Assembly: GCA_903862955.1 (NCBI GenBank)
Contig: CAIPAH010000022.1
Coordinates: 186,001-250,000, forward strand
Direction of reading: 5' to 3'
DNA: 64,000 nt
From: an uncultured Opitutia bacterium
GTDB taxonomy: Bacteria > Verrucomicrobiota > Verrucomicrobiia > Opitutales > Opitutaceae
Shown here: piece by piece, positions 60,774 to 64,000 of the stretch
How positions within the stretch are numbered: position 1 is the stretch's first letter
Layout of the letters: each line of letters begins with the position of its first letter
Notes under the pieces: generated by a model
Seen by the model: the letters and a program-made list of their open reading frames with translations, nothing else
Database searches by the model: none
What the model was told of the DNA's origin: nothing
Translations under genes and position numbers: made by a program

Positions 60774-62909
60774 TCAACGCCGTTTCGCCGCCGCGAGCTG
60801 GTCGATCAGCACCGCGACGTAGGACGTGAAGCCGTGGTTGCAGCTCACGTTCTTCTGGAAGAGTTCCCAGAGCGTGCCCGTCGTGCGCGCCATCGGCAGG
60901 TAGTTCTTGAGCACCTCGCGCCGTGCGGCTTCGAATTCGCCGTTCTCGATCAGCAGCTGGAAGCGCATGATCTTTCCGACGAAGACATTGGCCGGCAGCA
61001 GCGGGCCGTAATCGGCGCGGACGAGCCGGCGCCACAAATCCGCCTCGCGGCGCGGCGTGGCCAGGCCGGTGAAGAAGGCGTAATATTGGCAGACCTCGCT
61101 GGCGTCATCGCGGACGACGAGCTGCTCGTGGTGGTCACGGACGGCGTGGTCCACAAACCGCCCGTTGCGCCAGGCCAGCTCGCGCACGGTCGCGTCGATC
61201 AGGTCCGCCTGCTGCGCGAGCCGGCGGTCGCCCAACAACCGCGACGCGGAGCGCAGCATCATCGCGTAGAGCATGTTCGTCGGGAAGTTCACCTCCTTGA
61301 CGAAGTCGTTCGCCTTGGACCACTCCACGAAGACCCAGCTCTTCAGCCGCTCGAGCAGTCCCCGCTCATTTTCGAACTGCCGGAAATACCTGACCAGGCC
61401 CTGCACGCGGCGCCGGACCAGCGGCTGCCACTCGCGCGGCAGCCGGCGGTCGCGCCGCGCTTCGTCGAGCTGGATGACGAGGAACATCGCCCAGTTGGGA
61501 ATGAACTCGGAGCGCAACGGCTCGGCCGGATAGCACATCGGGACCATGCCCGCCGGCAACTCCGGCCGATCCGGCATCACGAGGTAATTCTCCAGGAAGG
61601 CGCGTTCGATGCGGTTGTCCCCGGTGAGATGCCACTCGGCGCGGGCCGTGAACAGGCTGTCGCAGAGCCAGCCGGCGCGCTCGCGGCCGGGGCAATCCAT
61701 GAAGATGTCGAGGGCGTTCTGGCGATAGCTCGCGAGCGCGGCGCGGCGCACCTGCCGCGCGCCCGCAGCGAGGTTTTTCGGCGCTTCGCGCAGCGCGGTG
61801 CCGTTCTGGTAGTGGCGCAGGCGGATGTCCGAGACCTCCACTGTTCCCGACCACGCGATCACCTGGAGATGCTGGAACGTATACGGCTCGAACGCCTCCA
61901 AGTCGACGGTCGCGCCAGGCGCCAGGTCGATCCAGATCACGTTCTCGCACGACGAACGGTCGAACTTGATTTGCCCGTCGACGAGGATCTCATCGAACAC
62001 CAGCACCAGCCGCGCACCGCGCCGGCTGTGTGCGCGCACCGCGGGAAAGCCCGTGCAATCCCGGCCGAAATCCGCGCGCACCCACGTGCGCGGCCGCAGG
62101 GTGAGGCTCGTGCCGCGACGCAGCGGCGCCGTGCCCTCCGACTTGAAGGGCGTGCCGGCCACCGGCGTGAAGACCGGCCAGTCGAGCTGGTCGGTCGTAA
62201 ATCCCGGCGACGTATTCGGGACGTCGAAGATGTGCCGCCACTTCTCCACCTTCGCGAACAGCGCCGCGTTGAACGGCAGCGCCCGCCCGCGCATGGCGGC
62301 CACCCGCGGATGCGCGATGGAAAGATCAGGATAGGCCACGCCACGCTCGAGCCAGGTGCGGGCAAACGTCACCCGCGCGAGCTTTGCAGGGCGAGACGGC
62401 ATGTAGCCTTGCGCCTGCCATGTCAGGCCGCTCGCGCCGAAGCGGTAGGCCTCGGCAAACGCCCGCTGGTAGCTAAAGCGCTCGACGCGCTGCACGCGTT
62501 CCTTGCGGCGCTCCGCCACGAAGCCGCCGCCGCGCGGGGCCGTCCATGCGAGCGTCTCTTTGCCTGCCACGATTTCGGCGCAGCAAAACGCGGGCTCATT
62601 CGTCGAGCAGAACGTCGGCACGCCATACTCCATCACTTCGATCACCACGCCAAGCCGACCCGCGGCATCGGCCGTCACCGGCCACTCGTCGACGCGCGCA
62701 TGTCCGTGCGCCGTCCGGGCCGGGCCGCGCCCGACCAGCTCACCGTTCGCCCAGACGCGATAGGCCTGCGCCGCCGCGATGCGCACCGTGGCCCGTCGCG
62801 CGCGGGGGAGCTCCACGTGGGCGTGAAAGCTCACCCAGATGTTCTTCTGGCCAGCGAGTGAACCCGGCCAGACGGAGACAGCACGGGTGAAGGGACGGTA
62901 GGATTTCAT
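60774..62909 (-). CDS. Alpha-L-rhamnosidase-like glycosidase (GH78-type, 711 aa)
   Basis: Two N-terminal beta-sandwich modules (VWPGSLAGQKNIWVSFHAHV, AQAYRVWANGELVGRGPAR; then WVRADFGRDCTGFPAVRA) lead to an alpha/alpha barrel. The barrel begins with FMDCPGRERAGWLCDSLFTA, equivalent to the DCPxREKxGWxGD motif of GH78. The end FQKNVSCNHGFTSYVAVLI fits the barrel closure (SxNHxxx). There is no signal peptide. The start at 62909 (MKSYRPFTRAVSVWPG) is chosen. Overall motif agreement is partial, so a related specificity is possible. Confidence 0.8.
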   Translation of the reverse strand: MKSYRPFTRAVSVWPGSLAGQKNIWVSFHAHVELPRARRATVRIAAAQAYRVWANGELVGRGPARTAHGHARVDEWPVTADAAGRLGVVIEVMEYGVPTFCSTNEPAFCCAEIVAGKETLAWTAPRGGGFVAERRKERVQRVERFSYQRAFAEAYRFGASGLTWQAQGYMPSRPAKLARVTFARTWLERGVAYPDLSIAHPRVAAMRGRALPFNAALFAKVEKWRHIFDVPNTSPGFTTDQLDWPVFTPVAGTPFKSEGTAPLRRGTSLTLRPRTWVRADFGRDCTGFPAVRAHSRRGARLVLVFDEILVDGQIKFDRSSCENVIWIDLAPGATVDLEAFEPYTFQHLQVIAWSGTVEVSDIRLRHYQNGTALREAPKNLAAGARQVRRAALASYRQNALDIFMDCPGRERAGWLCDSLFTARAEWHLTGDNRIERAFLENYLVMPDRPELPAGMVPMCYPAEPLRSEFIPNWAMFLVIQLDEARRDRRLPREWQPLVRRRVQGLVRYFRQFENERGLLERLKSWVFVEWSKANDFVKEVNFPTNMLYAMMLRSASRLLGDRRLAQQADLIDATVRELAWRNGRFVDHAVRDHHEQLVVRDDASEVCQYYAFFTGLATPRREADLWRRLVRADYGPLLPANVFVGKIMRFQLLIENGEFEAARREVLKNYLPMARTTGTLWELFQKNVSCNHGFTSYVAVLIDQLAAAKRR

Positions 62910-62920
62910 GAAGGGTGGAA

Positions 62921-62986
62921 GGTAGGCCGGGCGCTCCGCGCGCGGCCCAGTTGAAGCACGATCGCGCGCAGAGCGCCCGGCCCACC
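62921..62986. repeat. GGCCGGGCGCTC-word inverted repeat supplying a stop codon
   Basis: The left arm 62921-62944 (ggtaggccgggcgctccgcg) and right arm 62963-62986 (cgcgcgcagagcgcccggcc) agree as reverse complements at 22 of 24 positions by my count. The TAG of the desaturase gene (62986-62988) starts at the right end of the element. Confidence 0.8.
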
Positions 62987-64000
62987 TAGGCATTCGCCGA
63001 CTTCGCGCCCTCCGCCGCGGCGGGCAACTGGGCGACATACTGGTAGGACGGCTCACGCGCCTGGCGCTGGAGGACGGAGATGATGTGGCGCCAGACTTCG
63101 ACGAGGCCGTCGGGCGCTGGCGGCACGTCGTATTTGATGGCCTGGTGGAGCTGCTTGAGGTTGTAGCACGGCACCGCGGCGAACATATGGTGCTCCATGT
63201 GGTAGTTCATCTGCCAGAAGAGAAATGCCGTCACGGGATTCAGCAGCACGGTGCGGCAGCAAAGGCGAAAATCCGGGACCTTGTCCTGCAGGCCGATGTG
63301 CTGGGTGTTGTTGCAGAGGAAGAACAGCCAGCCGCCATACGCGGGCGTGAGCGAGACGAGCACCGGGATGATCCACAGGCCGAAATACAGCGACACCGCG
63401 GCGATCAGCACATGGCCGGCAAGGACGACCCGCGCCCAGCGAATCGGGATGCGGCGCAGCTGCGGCTGGTCCGGCGGGTAGCAGATGAGCTCCCACGTGC
63501 CGGTGAACCGGCCGCAGGCGAGCCGCAGCGTGTAGAGGAACATCCACTTCATGCCGCGCGGGTTGAAAATGCTCTGCTCGAGAAAATGCTTCACCATCAG
63601 CTTCGTCGGCAGCACGACCTCCTGGTCGTCCGGCGGATGCAGCGTGTAGCGGTGGTGGCGCTGGTGGCTGGCGCTGAAGACGTCGGGATGCAGCCAGCCG
63701 AGAAACGAAATGATCCGGAGGAAAATCTCGTTGAAAATCTTTGTCTTGAACACGGTGCCGTGCCCCAGCTCGTGCATCGCGTTGGTCAGGAAGCTCGCCA
63801 CCGTCCCGTGCACGAAGACCAGCAGCACCGTCAGATACCAGGGCTCGTGGTGGCGCCAGGAAAGAAACGCGAGCGTGGCCGTGGTCGCGTAGACGGCGAG
63901 GTAGCCAAGCGTGTAGACGAACGCCTTGGCGTCGCTGCGCTGGTGCAGGCGTTTGAAGACGTCCGACGGGATTGGCGTGCGATACCAGTCGACAACGGGT
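62986..64000 (-). CDS. Fatty acid desaturase, N-terminus beyond window
   Basis: Membrane di-iron desaturase. The three histidine boxes are present: NAMHELGHGTVF, SASHQRHHRYTL and MNYHMEHHMFAAVP. Hydrophobic segments include VLAGHVLIAAVSLYFGLWII and GWLFFLCNN. The frame stays open to the window edge, with DVFKRLHQRSDAKAFVYTLG and LAVYATTATLAFLSWRHHEP visible before the listed GTG start, so the true start is off-window. The phrases FPGxxxNxxQHxGL-like CNNTQHIGLQDKVPDFRLCC fit the beta-carotene hydroxylase/omega-desaturase-like group. Substrate: an acyl lipid or carotenoid. Confidence 0.88.
   Translation of the reverse strand, partial: PVVDWYRTPIPSDVFKRLHQRSDAKAFVYTLGYLAVYATTATLAFLSWRHHEPWYLTVLLVFVHGTVASFLTNAMHELGHGTVFKTKIFNEIFLRIISFLGWLHPDVFSASHQRHHRYTLHPPDDQEVVLPTKLMVKHFLEQSIFNPRGMKWMFLYTLRLACGRFTGTWELICYPPDQPQLRRIPIRWARVVLAGHVLIAAVSLYFGLWIIPVLVSLTPAYGGWLFFLCNNTQHIGLQDKVPDFRLCCRTVLLNPVTAFLFWQMNYHMEHHMFAAVPCYNLKQLHQAIKYDVPPAPDGLVEVWRHIISVLQRQAREPSYQYVAQLPAAAEGAKSANA

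Overview
The window is a high-GC bacterial chromosome segment with about 59 protein genes (two cut by the window ends, two broken), one tRNA-Leu, several rho-independent terminators, one IS200/RAYT-type mobile element and many intergenic palindromes. The gene content fits the PVC superphylum, most likely Verrucomicrobiota of the Opitutaceae type. Supporting this are KdsA (a Gram-negative envelope), tandem heparinase-like genes, a sulfatase-like gene, GH78-type and URO-D-like genes, an Ig/NHL cell-surface protein with an LLQRTP-type N-terminus and a C-terminal sorting-like tail, and a DUF3570/DUF4266/ApbE/TlpA operon. This placement is inference from gene families; no rRNA is present to settle it.

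Layout. 0-8.5 kb: carbohydrate metabolism on both strands (two heparinase II/III-like proteins, ROK kinase, URO-D-like protein, arabinokinase/galactokinase-like GHMP kinase, inositol-monophosphatase-like enzyme, GalT). 8.5-14.3 kb: Ig/NHL surface protein and a tightly overlapping operon of DUF3570 barrel, ApbE, TlpA thioredoxin and a Cys-tailed DUF4266 lipoprotein. 14.5-21 kb: lipoprotein, tRNA-Leu(CAA), RsmE, a stand-alone lipoyl/E3-binding protein, pyrG-kdsA, and a PfkB kinase. 21-36 kb: ABC-2 exporter, ProA, BirA, then a five-gene GldA/GldF/GldG/DUF4340/AsmA-like envelope locus. 36-43 kb: degenerate sulfatase, dienelactone hydrolase, glycosidase-like barrel, and an unassigned membrane/coiled-coil gene pair. 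43-48.8 kb: Def, cobalamin adenosyltransferase, DUF6580 membrane protein, PhoH, small unknowns and an HNH endonuclease remnant. 48.8-53 kb: type IIA topoisomerase subunits (ParC- and ParE-like). 53-64 kb: DsbA-like protein, the transposon, DUF1684, aldo/keto reductase, Tet-like MFS exporter, glycine-zipper lipoprotein, two DUF1059-like paralogues (one frameshifted), DppA-like peptidase, GH78-like glycosidase and a fatty acid desaturase.

The most striking signal is not a single gene. Nearly every gene junction carries a different imperfect inverted repeat whose arms are built of short reiterated words (for example CGCGAAT, ACACGGA, CGCAAAG, CCAGGAA, GATCAGC, ACTAATG). Some copies have near-perfect 25-30 bp arms. 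The ends of several copies supply the stop codon of the neighbouring gene. Related palindromes appear to sit in frame inside proA, the sulfatase-like gene and the ParC N-terminal linker. A RAYT-type transposase with 26 bp inverted ends lies in the same window and is a candidate mobiliser of at least one family.
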